Shown: in pieces, positions 26,916-35,791 of the stretch | Numbering within the stretch: position 1 is the first letter of the stretch | Layout: each line of letters begins with the position of its first letter | Assembly (NCBI RefSeq): GCF_009876115.1 | Contig: NZ_WWSY01000004.1 | Coordinates: 73,612 to 137,611 of the forward strand | Length of the DNA stretch: 64,000 nt | Direction of reading: 5' to 3' | Source: Collinsella aerofaciens | GTDB lineage: Bacteria; Actinomycetota; Coriobacteriia; Coriobacteriales; Coriobacteriaceae | Program-made: the position numbers and the translations under genes | Notes under the pieces: model-generated | Database searches by the model: none | What the model was told of the DNA's origin: nothing | What the model saw: only the letters and a program-made list of their open reading frames with translations

Positions 26916-27983
26916 CTACACTTCTCGCTTTCCCAGGGCGTTCGCCGCCATGCGCTTGCAGGCACCCAGACGCCCAAACCTCAAGACGTCGTAATCGAAC
27001 ATGAGCTTTTTGCACGCACGGGCATTGGGGGCCTTACTGGTAAGCGCCGCGCGCACCATAGCGGCAACAGACGGGGCACATTGTGCAAGCGCAGCATCGC
27101 TACCCACAGCAGAACCGGCAAGCGCTGTGGCAACGGCAGCAAACACCTTGCCGCAGTCCGAACCCAGCAACCTGAGCGCATCGTACAGCACCAGATCGCA
27201 TAGGAAGTACGCCAGGTCCTCGGCATGCTGGACATCGAGACCGTCGCGATGCCAATCATTCAGCACCGCGGAGTAAATCTTCACGTGCTCTAGCAGACGC
27301 GTTTCGTCGTCATAGCGCATGGTGTCCATGAGCGAACCCTTGCGCGCCACGCGGTAGTCATACAGTTTGTTGGAGATAAGCGCGGTCTTGCGCGAGCGGC
27401 CATACACGGCAAAGTCAAAGACCTGATCCTCGCCATACTTGACGGTCTCATCAAACACGATCCTGTTGTCCAACAAGAACGCGCGCCTGCAGGCAGTGCG
27501 CCACGCAAACGGGCGAGATGCTTCCTTAAACAGCAGGTCGAAGCTATAACCCTCAAACAACACATCGCGTGGGCTCAGCACATGGTTGAGCCACGGGTAC
27601 CCCGCCTCCAGCGGATACGGGTTCGCGCCAAAGGTTAAAACGTCGCAGTTCTCGCGCTCAAACGCATCGACGATCACGCGGCATGCATCGGGCGTAAAGC
27701 GATCGTCGGAGTCCAAGAACGCAACAATAGGCGCCGTGGATGCAGCGATACCCGCGTTGCGCGCGCTCGACAGGCCCCCGTTCTCTTTATCGACCAACGT
27801 AAAGCGCGCGTCCTTTTCGCAATAGGCAGCCGCAATATCGCGCGAACCGTCCGGCGAGCCATCGTTGACCAGCACGCCTTCCCAATCGGGCATGTCCTGC
27901 GCAAGCAGGGAGTCCAGGCACCAGGCCAGGCACTCCTCCACCTTATAGATGGGAACGACAACAGAAATCTTGGGGGTAGCCAT
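26916..27983 (-). CDS. GT2 glycosyltransferase (module B, copy 1)
   Basis: This 355-residue protein has a GT-A domain (ISVVVPIYKVEECLAWCLDSLLAQ, VNDGSPDGS, AFLDSDDRFTP) and a helical C-terminal half (YGEDQVFDFAVYGRSRKTALIS). The ATG at 27983 was preferred to the TTG at 27989 because AGGAG is then correctly spaced. It resembles the gene at 29189-30229 in both domains, and each is preceded by a closely related partner GT2. That suggests duplication of a two-gene unit. Sugar specificity is unknown. Confidence 0.85.
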   Translation of the reverse strand: MATPKISVVVPIYKVEECLAWCLDSLLAQDMPDWEGVLVNDGSPDGSRDIAAAYCEKDARFTLVDKENGGLSSARNAGIAASTAPIVAFLDSDDRFTPDACRVIVDAFERENCDVLTFGANPYPLEAGYPWLNHVLSPRDVLFEGYSFDLLFKEASRPFAWRTACRRAFLLDNRIVFDETVKYGEDQVFDFAVYGRSRKTALISNKLYDYRVARKGSLMDTMRYDDETRLLEHVKIYSAVLNDWHRDGLDVQHAEDLAYFLCDLVLYDALRLLGSDCGKVFAAVATALAGSAVGSDAALAQCAPSVAAMVRAALTSKAPNARACKKLMFDYDVLRFGRLGACKRMAANALGKREV

Positions 27984-27995
27984 AGTCAAGTGCTC

Positions 27996-29114
27996 CTACT
28001 GTGCGACCGGAACGTCATCGGGGTGCGGGTTATCACCGTAGGTGCGCTGATACGTCAGCACGCGCCAGACCAGCGGCAGGCCGCCAATCTTAAAATAGTG
28101 CTTAAACGTATTGATCTTGCCCGGCTTTTTAAAGCCAAAGCGCGAATCGATATAGGCGCGGGGCGACTTGACCATCAGGCGCAAGTCGGTCTCGCCACGC
28201 GGATCGAACAGCGACAGGTCAAAGCGACCGGCATCCCAATCGGCCTTGAGCTCGGGAGAAGCCTTCTCCCAAAACTGCTCGCGCAGCTCATCGACCAGAC
28301 GCTCGTCATTCCAACGGTACGTATCGACCTTCATGCGCATTAAAATGCCCTGAAGCTGAGCCTTAAGCTCGGAGCGTTCATCCAAAAAGCGCTGCATCTC
28401 GGCATATTCGTCGCACACGCAAAACACCTTGTTGGGCGAATTAACGGAGCTCTTCTCGTTGTCTTGGCGATAGCACAAAATGGGGTCCGCGATAAACGCG
28501 GCACGCTCGGCGCATGCCCAGACCTTAAAGTTAAAACCCGCATCCTGATACGAGGCTCCCGGCGTGGGAAGGAACCGAATCTGATTGTCGTTGAGGAACT
28601 CGCGCCGATAGATAGCCGACCAAATGGAAGGTTTGCGGTAGAAGATGCCCGGGCGATCGACGGGGCGATACGCGGCGCCCGTCATATGCTCGTCGATGAT
28701 TCCAAACAGCTCACGGCGCTCGCTGGGCGTGGACCAATACAGGTAAAAGTCGCCCTTTACCACATCGGCATGCTCAGTATCGGCCTTGGCGACCAGCTTT
28801 TGGAGCGAATCCTCAAACATAAAGTCGTCAGACTCAAGGATGCCCACGTACTCACCGCGCGCCATCTCCAGGCCGCGGTTCATCGAGTCGCCGTAGCCGC
28901 TGTTGGCTTTGTCGATCATCTTTACACGAGAGTCGCGCTCCATGTACTCGCGGATGATATCCGGCGAGCTATCGGTGGAGCCGTCGTTGATACAGATGAT
29001 CTCGATGTCCCTGAGCGTCTGAGCCACGGCGGAATCGAGGCACTCGCGCAGGTAGCGTTCGACATTGCAGATGGGGACAAGCAGCGAAACTTTAGGGGTA
29101 TCAGAGTTCTGCAA
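27996..29114 (-). CDS. GT2 glycosyltransferase (module A, copy 1)
   Basis: This 372-residue protein has a GT-A domain (VSLLVPICNVERYLRECLDSA, IEIICINDGSTDSSPDI, YVGILESDDFMFED) and a C-terminal region rich in Tyr, Trp and Lys. The frame is open back to 29333, but AGGAGG five bases before a TTG at 29114 fixes the start and removes an atypical, Cys/Arg-rich N-terminus. Much of the first 110 residues is near-identical to the protein encoded at 30236-31339. It sits 12 bp upstream of its module-B partner. Confidence 0.86.
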   Translation of the reverse strand: MQNSDTPKVSLLVPICNVERYLRECLDSAVAQTLRDIEIICINDGSTDSSPDIIREYMERDSRVKMIDKANSGYGDSMNRGLEMARGEYVGILESDDFMFEDSLQKLVAKADTEHADVVKGDFYLYWSTPSERRELFGIIDEHMTGAAYRPVDRPGIFYRKPSIWSAIYRREFLNDNQIRFLPTPGASYQDAGFNFKVWACAERAAFIADPILCYRQDNEKSSVNSPNKVFCVCDEYAEMQRFLDERSELKAQLQGILMRMKVDTYRWNDERLVDELREQFWEKASPELKADWDAGRFDLSLFDPRGETDLRLMVKSPRAYIDSRFGFKKPGKINTFKHYFKIGGLPLVWRVLTYQRTYGDNPHPDDVPVAQ

Positions 29115-29188
29115 GAGAACCTCCTGTTGAATAGCGTGTAACAGGGTTATTTTAGCAGCCGAGTTGCGGCGGGCGGCAGCGCTTGGAA

Positions 29189-30229
29189 TTAAAGAAAGCG
29201 CTCCAGGCAGGCTTTGAGACCGCGAGTCGAAAGATAGAACAGCGTGGCGTCTGCCATCGAAACGCCCGAGGTCGTCGCAACGAACTTGTGGGCAACACGG
29301 CAAACGGCGCCCTTGGCAGGCATATCCGTCCACTCCGTTCCCAAAAACGTCGTAAGGTCCATGTTGACGCGAGCCGCCACGCGATGGAAGTCATCGGCAT
29401 CCAAGCGCGCCAGGTCGAACACGATTAGGTCTAAAAACCAAGTTATCAGCTCGCCGGGGCACAGGTCCAAAAGACCGTAGGCCGCCCAGTCCTCCAAGAC
29501 CTCCTCGAGCATCCTCATGTGGGCGTCAAGTTTTTTGGCGCGAGCCTCGGCACTGTTGAACTCGTGCGTCGCCGATTCGCTCTCCATCACGTAGTGGTAG
29601 AACTTGTCCGGCATGACGACGGTCTTGCGGGCAAGCGCATAAGCCGCGAATTGGAAGACGACGTCCTCGCCCAAAGCCAAACCGGGGGCGAAGCGAATGC
29701 CTTCGCGATTGAGCAGCTCGCGCGAAAAAGCCGCACGGCAGGCATAGGGCTGCGCATTCGAATGGAACAGCAGTTGGGGATCACGGGCGCCGAAGGCACC
29801 AGCTTTGGGGCTCATGAGTTGCTGGACGCGTTTGGGGGCAGCATCGGCAGGTTCACAGACGCCGCCAAAGACGGCGACCTCGGCATCTGCAGACTCCATG
29901 GAATGCAGCACGCGCTCGACCGTCTGGGCATCGATGTAATCGTCGGCGTCCACAAAAAAGACGGTCTCGCCCTCGACGGCATCGATACCGGCATTTCGAG
30001 CACACGAGACACCCGCGTTTTCCTGGTCAATCACCAGTACGCGATCGTCGGCCTGCGCGATCTGGTGCAACACGTTCAACGAATCATCGGTCGAACCGTC
30101 GTTGACGCAGACAACCTGAATCGAGCGCTCGGACTGGGCCAACAGCGAATCGAGGCATCGCTGAATGGAACGCACTGAGTTATAAACGGGGACGACAATG
30201 GTAGCTTTAGGACACGAGACCTCTCCCAT
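29189..30229 (-). CDS. GT2 glycosyltransferase (module B, copy 2)
   Basis: This 346-residue protein has a GT-A domain (ATIVVPVYNSVRSIQRCLDSLLAQ, VNDGSTDDS, FFVDADDYIDA) and a helical C-terminus (LGEDVVFQFAAYALARKTVVM) that aligns with the product of 26916-27983. The ATG at 30229 lies 6 bp after the upstream stop, whose GGGGGTAGG also serves as ribosome site. The copies have diverged considerably, so the duplication is old. Confidence 0.85.
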   Translation of the reverse strand: MGEVSCPKATIVVPVYNSVRSIQRCLDSLLAQSERSIQVVCVNDGSTDDSLNVLHQIAQADDRVLVIDQENAGVSCARNAGIDAVEGETVFFVDADDYIDAQTVERVLHSMESADAEVAVFGGVCEPADAAPKRVQQLMSPKAGAFGARDPQLLFHSNAQPYACRAAFSRELLNREGIRFAPGLALGEDVVFQFAAYALARKTVVMPDKFYHYVMESESATHEFNSAEARAKKLDAHMRMLEEVLEDWAAYGLLDLCPGELITWFLDLIVFDLARLDADDFHRVAARVNMDLTTFLGTEWTDMPAKGAVCRVAHKFVATTSGVSMADATLFYLSTRGLKACLERFL

Positions 30230-30235
30230 GCCGAC

Positions 30236-31339
30236 CTACCCCCTCAGCGATTCGATGAGGAAGGCGGCGACCACGCCAGGGCCTCCAACCGAGGCGTAAT
30301 ACTTAGCGCGCCCCAAGGCACCATCCGTCGCAAAACTCGGATGCTCGTCAACCCAGCCCTCGGGATCTTTGAGAATGGCAGCGAGATTCGCGCGCTTCCA
30401 CGGCTTGAGGTCGTCAAGCGAAAACTCCCCCGCGTCCAAGGCCGCCTGAAATTCCTTAGCCATCTGCACCAGGAACTCCTTATAGAACTTAGGCGCTAGG
30501 CGCACATAGTTCCACATGTACGAATCGTACTTAATGAGTTGATTGAACTTGAGCATGCGCGCGACGTCATCACTTGCGTGGTCGCGGGCATAATCCTCTC
30601 GAATCCAACGCTCAATCTCGGCATACTCGGTATTGACGCAAAAGACCTTAGCCGAAGAATTGACCGAGGAATTCTCGTTGTCCTGGCGATACGACAACAC
30701 GGCATCATGCAGGTAAACAGCCTTATCGGCGCACGCGATCACCTTAAAGGCAAATGACGTGTCCTGAAAGGATGCCCCCGGAGTCGGCAGGAACTTAATG
30801 CCGTTGCGCTCAAGAAAATCGCGACGGTACACGGCCGACCAAATCGACGGCTTTTGCTTAAAGAACTGCGTCGTATCGCTCGGGTGCACCGGCTTGCCAC
30901 AATCCTGAGGTCTAAACATCTCATGCAGCGAACGGCGTTCCTCGGGCTTAGACCAGTAGAAATCAAAGTTCGCCTTCGCAAAGTCGGCATTATTGGTATC
31001 GGCGGCCGAGACAAGCTTTTCGAGTGCATCGGACGCCATAAAGTCATCGGACTCCAAGATGCCAACGTACTTGCCACGCGCCATCTCCAGACCGTGGTTC
31101 ATCGAGTCGCCGTAGCCGCTGTTGGCCTTGTCGATCATCTTGACGCGCCCATCGCGCTCCATATACTCGCGGATAATCACCGGCGAGTTGTCGGTCGACC
31201 CGTCGTTAATGCAGATGATCTCAATATCCTTGAGCGTCTGTGCCAGGGCGGAATCGAGACACTCGCGCAGGTAGCGCTGAACATTGTAAATGGGAATAAG
31301 CAGCGACAGAACAGGGCTGCCAGAGACGTTAGTAGACAA
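30236..31339 (-). CDS. GT2 glycosyltransferase (module A, copy 2)
   Basis: This 367-residue protein has a GT-A domain (LSLLIPIYNVQRYLRECLDSA, ICINDGSTDNSPVIIREYME, GILESDDFMASDAL). The rest matches the 27996-29114 product, including KPSIWSAVYRRDFLE and SYRQDNENSSVNS. It starts with TTG at 31339 after AAGGAG; the other module-A copy also uses TTG, a shared and uncommon feature. It is the first gene of the minus-strand operon that ends at 24429, divergent from the acyltransferase gene with a 112-bp promoter gap between. Confidence 0.86.
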   Translation of the reverse strand: MSTNVSGSPVLSLLIPIYNVQRYLRECLDSALAQTLKDIEIICINDGSTDNSPVIIREYMERDGRVKMIDKANSGYGDSMNHGLEMARGKYVGILESDDFMASDALEKLVSAADTNNADFAKANFDFYWSKPEERRSLHEMFRPQDCGKPVHPSDTTQFFKQKPSIWSAVYRRDFLERNGIKFLPTPGASFQDTSFAFKVIACADKAVYLHDAVLSYRQDNENSSVNSSAKVFCVNTEYAEIERWIREDYARDHASDDVARMLKFNQLIKYDSYMWNYVRLAPKFYKEFLVQMAKEFQAALDAGEFSLDDLKPWKRANLAAILKDPEGWVDEHPSFATDGALGRAKYYASVGGPGVVAAFLIESLRG

Positions 31340-31451
31340 ATGTGCTCCTTAGGAAATACCTGTCGTTTCATGGTATCAAAGGGTCAGCGCGCCAGCGGGC
31401 GTTTATATAATCTATGGAGCTCGCAGAGGCAAACTGATACGAAAGGACGTC

Positions 31452-32582
31452 ATGCAGCCCAAAGCCGCACGCAACATATCCATCGAGGCCTTGCGCTTGG
31501 TCGCAGTCGCCGGTATCGCGGTGTTTCACACCTTTCAGTGGACCTTCCAAGCGACCTGCGTCGGCTTGCCGGAATACGCGCCGCTTGCCGCCTTCCCCCA
31601 TTCCGGCGTGCTTGGTTTTATTAACTTGCTAGGCTGCTGGGCCAACGAGGCCTTCTTTATGATCTCGGGCTATTTTCTCATCGCCTCAGCCGCGCGTGCT
31701 TGGGACGGTGGAACAACGTGGAAGTCGCAAATGCAACGGACGGCGCAGCGCCTTGGCAAGGTCGTTATGCCCACTGCGTTTTATTGCCTCGTGGCACTCG
31801 CGTGGTCCACGGTCGTCTCCCCCATTCCCGATGTTACTCTCAACACGCACTACTGGTACACGCTAGGCCTTGAGTTTATCTGGGTCTATGCCGCCACGGT
31901 CTTCATGGCGCCAGGGTTTGGACTGGCTAAGAGTCGACTCTTCCAGAAGAGCTACGCGACGACGGTCATCGCCGTTGGCATCCTCGCATTTGCTGTTAAC
32001 GGGTATTTAGCCGCCATGAGTACGACAAGCGCCGGCGAGTTTTCTTGGCTCCAAAAGCTCATGAGCGCTGCCACGTACGTAATCGCGTTTTTGATCGGCG
32101 GTCTGCTCCGCGACGTTACCGATGTCATGAATTCGGACAGGGCGGGTGCCTTGGGCATGCGGTCGCTCGCTGCGATTTTGGCGCTCGCCACCATCCTGGA
32201 AGGAGCACTCTCCTTCACCGGCAACCTCACGGCGATGGCAGTCCTCTCCTACAAATCGACCTCGTTGATCTCGTTTGCCCTCGCTGCAGCCTCCCTGCTC
32301 TTTGCGGCTACCCGACGCAGGGCCTTAGGCAATCCGCGGAATGCAGGTGTCATCGTCACCTTATCGACCGCCACGCTCGGTTTCTATGTGATGCAGTCGC
32401 TCACCAGTAGCCTGTGGCGTCCCATCTTCAACACCCTGCTCGCAAACATACTGGTCAGCCAAAACAGCCCGGCAGCTATATGTATCATCACGGGTACCGT
32501 CATTAGCATCGTCTTTGCTCTGGCGCTCCTCATCATCGATGCAGCTAGACGCCTTATCGTTCGCAAGCTCAAGCGGCAATAG
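31452..32582 (+). CDS. Acyltransferase-3 family membrane protein
   Basis: This 376-residue protein has about ten membrane helices and the family signature at the start: RNISIEALRLVAVAGIAVFH, where the Arg and the following His are typical of Acyltransferase_3/OafA proteins. Members O-acylate sugars of surface glycans or transfer related groups across the membrane. Its place between two glycosyltransferase transcription units fits decoration of the same polymer. The ATG at 31452 has GAAAGGA upstream. Confidence 0.85.
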   Translation: MQPKAARNISIEALRLVAVAGIAVFHTFQWTFQATCVGLPEYAPLAAFPHSGVLGFINLLGCWANEAFFMISGYFLIASAARAWDGGTTWKSQMQRTAQRLGKVVMPTAFYCLVALAWSTVVSPIPDVTLNTHYWYTLGLEFIWVYAATVFMAPGFGLAKSRLFQKSYATTVIAVGILAFAVNGYLAAMSTTSAGEFSWLQKLMSAATYVIAFLIGGLLRDVTDVMNSDRAGALGMRSLAAILALATILEGALSFTGNLTAMAVLSYKSTSLISFALAAASLLFAATRRRALGNPRNAGVIVTLSTATLGFYVMQSLTSSLWRPIFNTLLANILVSQNSPAAICIITGTVISIVFALALLIIDAARRLIVRKLKRQ

Positions 32583-32752
32583 ACACGCTGCCGTCAGACG
32601 CCAAAGCCGCTACACCCGTGACAGGTTCCTGCGTTTTATTCAAAGCTTGCCGTCAAGGTGCGGCGAGCCTTTACAATAGGACAGTCCCAAGGACGTATTC
32701 GATAGCTTCCGCGCAGCGCTCGCCCGCCGCGCGTGAAAGGATATATTGCCCC

Positions 32753-33772
32753 ATGCCTTCAACCCTTCCCGCCCCCATCGATAAGCTCGCCATCGTTGTC
32801 GTCACGTACAAGCGCCAGGAACTCCTGGCCAACTTGTTCGACTCCATGACCGAGCTCACGGCAACGCCCTGGCGCATCGTGATTGTCGATAACGAGAATT
32901 CGCGCGAGACCGAGGCCATGTGTACCGCATTCAACGAGCGCCTGGCCAACCTGTGGGGCATCGACACCGAGCAGCCCGACGCGCAGGGCGGCACCGACCG
33001 TGTCATCTACGCCCCGCAGCTCGAAAACGGCGGCGGTGCGGGCGGCTTCTCCGCCGGCACTAAATGCGCCTACGACCTGGGCGCCCAGTGGTTCTGGGTC
33101 ATGGACGACGACGTGCTCGTCATCCCCGAAGGCATCGAGCGCTTGGCCAAGTGGACCGACCGTTACGACGTCATTCAGGGTTCGCGCCTGGACTTTGACG
33201 GCGGTGCTTTCTTTTGGCAGTACCAGCTCATCCTTTCGCTCGGCATTCCCAACCCCATCGCCAAGTGGGATCTGGGACCCGAGGGCTACCGCACCATGAA
33301 CCAACTGTGCTTTGAGGGCGGCATGTTCTCGCGCCGCGTGGTCGACAAGATTGGCCTGCCAGACGCGCGCTTCTTTATCTACGGCGACGATGCCTGCTAC
33401 GGCTACGTAGCCAGCCAACACTTCCCCGCCGCCGTGGTCGCCGACGTGGTGCTCAAGCGCGCCCGCGCCGTCTCCAACTGGGATATCGCCGGCAAGCGCC
33501 AGCTCAACTCCACGAGCGACACCAACCGCTACTACATCATGCGCAACCGAGGCTTCCTCGCTCGCTATATGCAGATCTACGGAGACTACCACCCCATGCT
33601 GTTCCGCCTGGGCAATGCCGCGACCTTCTGCAAGGAGTTCATTCGTCTGGCTGCCGTCGACAAGTGCTTTAAGACCGGCATTCCGGCGCTGCGCCGCGGC
33701 ATGAAGGACGCCCGCAAGATCGTTAAGGATCCCAACTGGAAGCCCATGCCGCCCCTGAAGGACACCGAGTAG
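32753..33772 (+). CDS. GT2 glycosyltransferase, GlfT2/galactofuranosyltransferase-like
   Basis: This 339-residue protein starts LAIVVVTYKRQELLANLFDSM, has ENGGGAGGFSAGTKCAYD and the metal site WFWVMDDDVLVIPEGI, followed by FFIYGDDACYGY. These patterns are characteristic of the galactofuranosyl/rhamnosyltransferase branch that includes GlfT2. The longer frame to 32618 has no ribosome site; the ATG at 32753 follows GAAAGGATA. It is probably monocistronic or co-transcribed with the acyltransferase. Galactofuranose as donor is only suggested, as no UDP-galactopyranose mutase gene is in the window. Confidence 0.84.
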   Translation: MPSTLPAPIDKLAIVVVTYKRQELLANLFDSMTELTATPWRIVIVDNENSRETEAMCTAFNERLANLWGIDTEQPDAQGGTDRVIYAPQLENGGGAGGFSAGTKCAYDLGAQWFWVMDDDVLVIPEGIERLAKWTDRYDVIQGSRLDFDGGAFFWQYQLILSLGIPNPIAKWDLGPEGYRTMNQLCFEGGMFSRRVVDKIGLPDARFFIYGDDACYGYVASQHFPAAVVADVVLKRARAVSNWDIAGKRQLNSTSDTNRYYIMRNRGFLARYMQIYGDYHPMLFRLGNAATFCKEFIRLAAVDKCFKTGIPALRRGMKDARKIVKDPNWKPMPPLKDTE

Positions 33773-33792
33773 TAAAGGGCTTTCGCCCGCCG

Positions 33793-35592
33793 CTACAGTC
33801 GTTGACACACCACGGACACACGCTGACCGTCAAAGCCAAAGCCCCAACGCATGCGCCCGACGGCGGGGCGCGGCACGCGGATATCATCGATGCCGTCGCG
33901 CTCTATGTCGAGCAGCGCCTGAACCGCCAACAGTTCCAGGCCCAGGGCATCGACGCCAGGGTCGTACATCATGTTGATCGTTATCAGCGGTCGCTCATCG
34001 AGCATGCCGAGCGTGTCGGCCACGTCAAACACCCGACCGGTGGGAATCACCTGGATATCCCAGCGATCCGAGACGCCACTTCGCTTGGAGCTGGGATTGC
34101 AATAGCCGGGCAGTCCAAAGCAGAGCCCCTGAAGCGCCAGATGATAGGCTGTCGGCATATCTGATTGGCCCACATCGATGCCCAGATCGCCGATAGCACA
34201 GTTCAAAGCTTGCTTTACAGTGTCCTCGTCTCCTCGACACAGCCCGTCATGGAACGAGTCGATAACTCCAACATCCTCAACGGCGCACTCAAACCATTCC
34301 AGAATTACAAGACGGAGCGCCTGACGCACTTCGTTATTAGGCAGACGCAGGGAACGAAGGCACGCGCCGTCCTCCGAATGCCCCGTCATATCCGTCGTAA
34401 GGAATCCAGACAGATACAGCGCAGTCCAGATATCATCGGGCTTGGCGGCATCGGCCTCCTCGGCACGCACGCGCACTGGCGCCTCAATAAACCCATGCGG
34501 CTCAACCAAATCGAACAATGCGGACAGGCGCATGAGATTCCAGTCACCGACGCATGCGCTCAGACGGTCGGCGTAACCATACAGATCCGCCCGAACGGGC
34601 GCGACGCAACCGCGCTGTGCGTAGTCCACCACGCGCTCCGGGCTCGAGCAATAATAACCACCAAGCAGATAGCCCTCGAGCCACTCACGCGCGTCATCCA
34701 GACAGCCGTTGCGACCGATGCAATCCAACAGCACCTGGACTTCGTCGTCCGAAAAACCGAACCATCGATCACACCAACTCGACAACGGTGTCGCCGACCG
34801 ATAGGAAGCCCCACGCTGGGACAACGCAAGCTCGGCAGGACCAGGGTGCTCGCCCATCAGACACGTCAATCGCAACGAGTCGCCGGCGTCGGCAATGGTG
34901 TCGAACAACATCCGGCTGAGCGACTCTAGGGAATCCACGCTACCGTCGTCCTTAGCGCCCAAACGCTTTGGACATACCGCGTCATAGTCGTCTATCAGAA
35001 GAACAACCCGCTCATCGAAAGCTGCCTGGAGCAGTTGAATAAGCACACCAAGCGCCGCATCGATCTCCTTATCGCTGGCCACCCCACGCGCCGCCCTCTC
35101 GATAAGACGGACCTCACGTCTTGACAGATCAGGCGCGGCAAGCAGCGGCAGCAATCGGGCGCACTCGTGCGCGACAGCGCTGCGAATAGCTGCCGCAGCA
35201 TCAGCGTCGCGCCTCGCAGCGGCAGCTGAAAAGTCGAGCATGATGACCGGATAGCACGCGTACTCATCCCGATAGCGACCGCCGCCCGCCTGCCAAATCT
35301 GGGTACCAGCGAACAGGCTTCGATCCGGCAGCCGGTGATCAGGTCGTTCCAAATAGCACTTGAGCATCGATAAATTCATGCTCTTGCCAAAACCCTTAGG
35401 CCGACAGCAAAGCGCAACGGGTACTTCGCTGTCCAATATATCGGCAATAAACATAGTCTTATCGACGACTAAGCACCGATTGATTGCATCGGAAAAGTCT
35501 TGTACATCAACCGGCAGAGCTGCGTTATCCGCATAACCGAGCAACCGTGCACCAAACGCATGAGCAACACCATAATTCGCCTGTTCAGACAC
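33793..35592 (-). CDS. AAA-ATPase_like (DUF1703-type) protein with degenerate nuclease end
   Basis: This 599-residue protein opens with a domain typical of the AAA-ATPase_like family (DFSDAINRCLVVDKTMFIADILD), then a P-loop CCRPKGFGKSMNLSMLKCY and a Walker B-like VVLLIDDYDAVCPK. The family normally ends in a PD-(D/E)xK nuclease. Here that end is recognisable (SDRWDIQVIP, WGFGFDGQRVSVVC), but the usual ExK strand reads PLITINMMYD, so the catalytic Glu and Lys are gone. The GTG at 35592 with AGGAGA upstream was chosen over a longer frame. The family's role is unknown; it is often expanded in gut anaerobes. Confidence 0.78.
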   Translation of the reverse strand: MSEQANYGVAHAFGARLLGYADNAALPVDVQDFSDAINRCLVVDKTMFIADILDSEVPVALCCRPKGFGKSMNLSMLKCYLERPDHRLPDRSLFAGTQIWQAGGGRYRDEYACYPVIMLDFSAAAARRDADAAAAIRSAVAHECARLLPLLAAPDLSRREVRLIERAARGVASDKEIDAALGVLIQLLQAAFDERVVLLIDDYDAVCPKRLGAKDDGSVDSLESLSRMLFDTIADAGDSLRLTCLMGEHPGPAELALSQRGASYRSATPLSSWCDRWFGFSDDEVQVLLDCIGRNGCLDDAREWLEGYLLGGYYCSSPERVVDYAQRGCVAPVRADLYGYADRLSACVGDWNLMRLSALFDLVEPHGFIEAPVRVRAEEADAAKPDDIWTALYLSGFLTTDMTGHSEDGACLRSLRLPNNEVRQALRLVILEWFECAVEDVGVIDSFHDGLCRGDEDTVKQALNCAIGDLGIDVGQSDMPTAYHLALQGLCFGLPGYCNPSSKRSGVSDRWDIQVIPTGRVFDVADTLGMLDERPLITINMMYDPGVDALGLELLAVQALLDIERDGIDDIRVPRPAVGRMRWGFGFDGQRVSVVCQRL

Positions 35593-35724
35593 CGTAAACT
35601 CTCCTTCTAACGCAGCACGATGCCCATTGTAGCTAGCGGGTAGAGCGCAACAATATCGACATGAAAACGTTTCGGGCAACGGTAGCAACAGACCCCCGAG
35701 GGGGCATAACAAATCGTTGCACAA

Positions 35725-35760
35725 CAAAACGGGGCCCGATGCCGCCGCACCGGACCCCGT
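35725..35760 (-). terminator. Intrinsic terminator of the sortase-substrate gene
   Basis: On the minus strand a stem ACGGGG...CCCCGT with further inner pairs is followed by TTTTG. It lies 32 bp after the stop of the gene at 35792-37612. Confidence 0.75.
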
Positions 35761-35791
35761 CCCAAACTCTTATAGAAAACGATCTGGAAGA

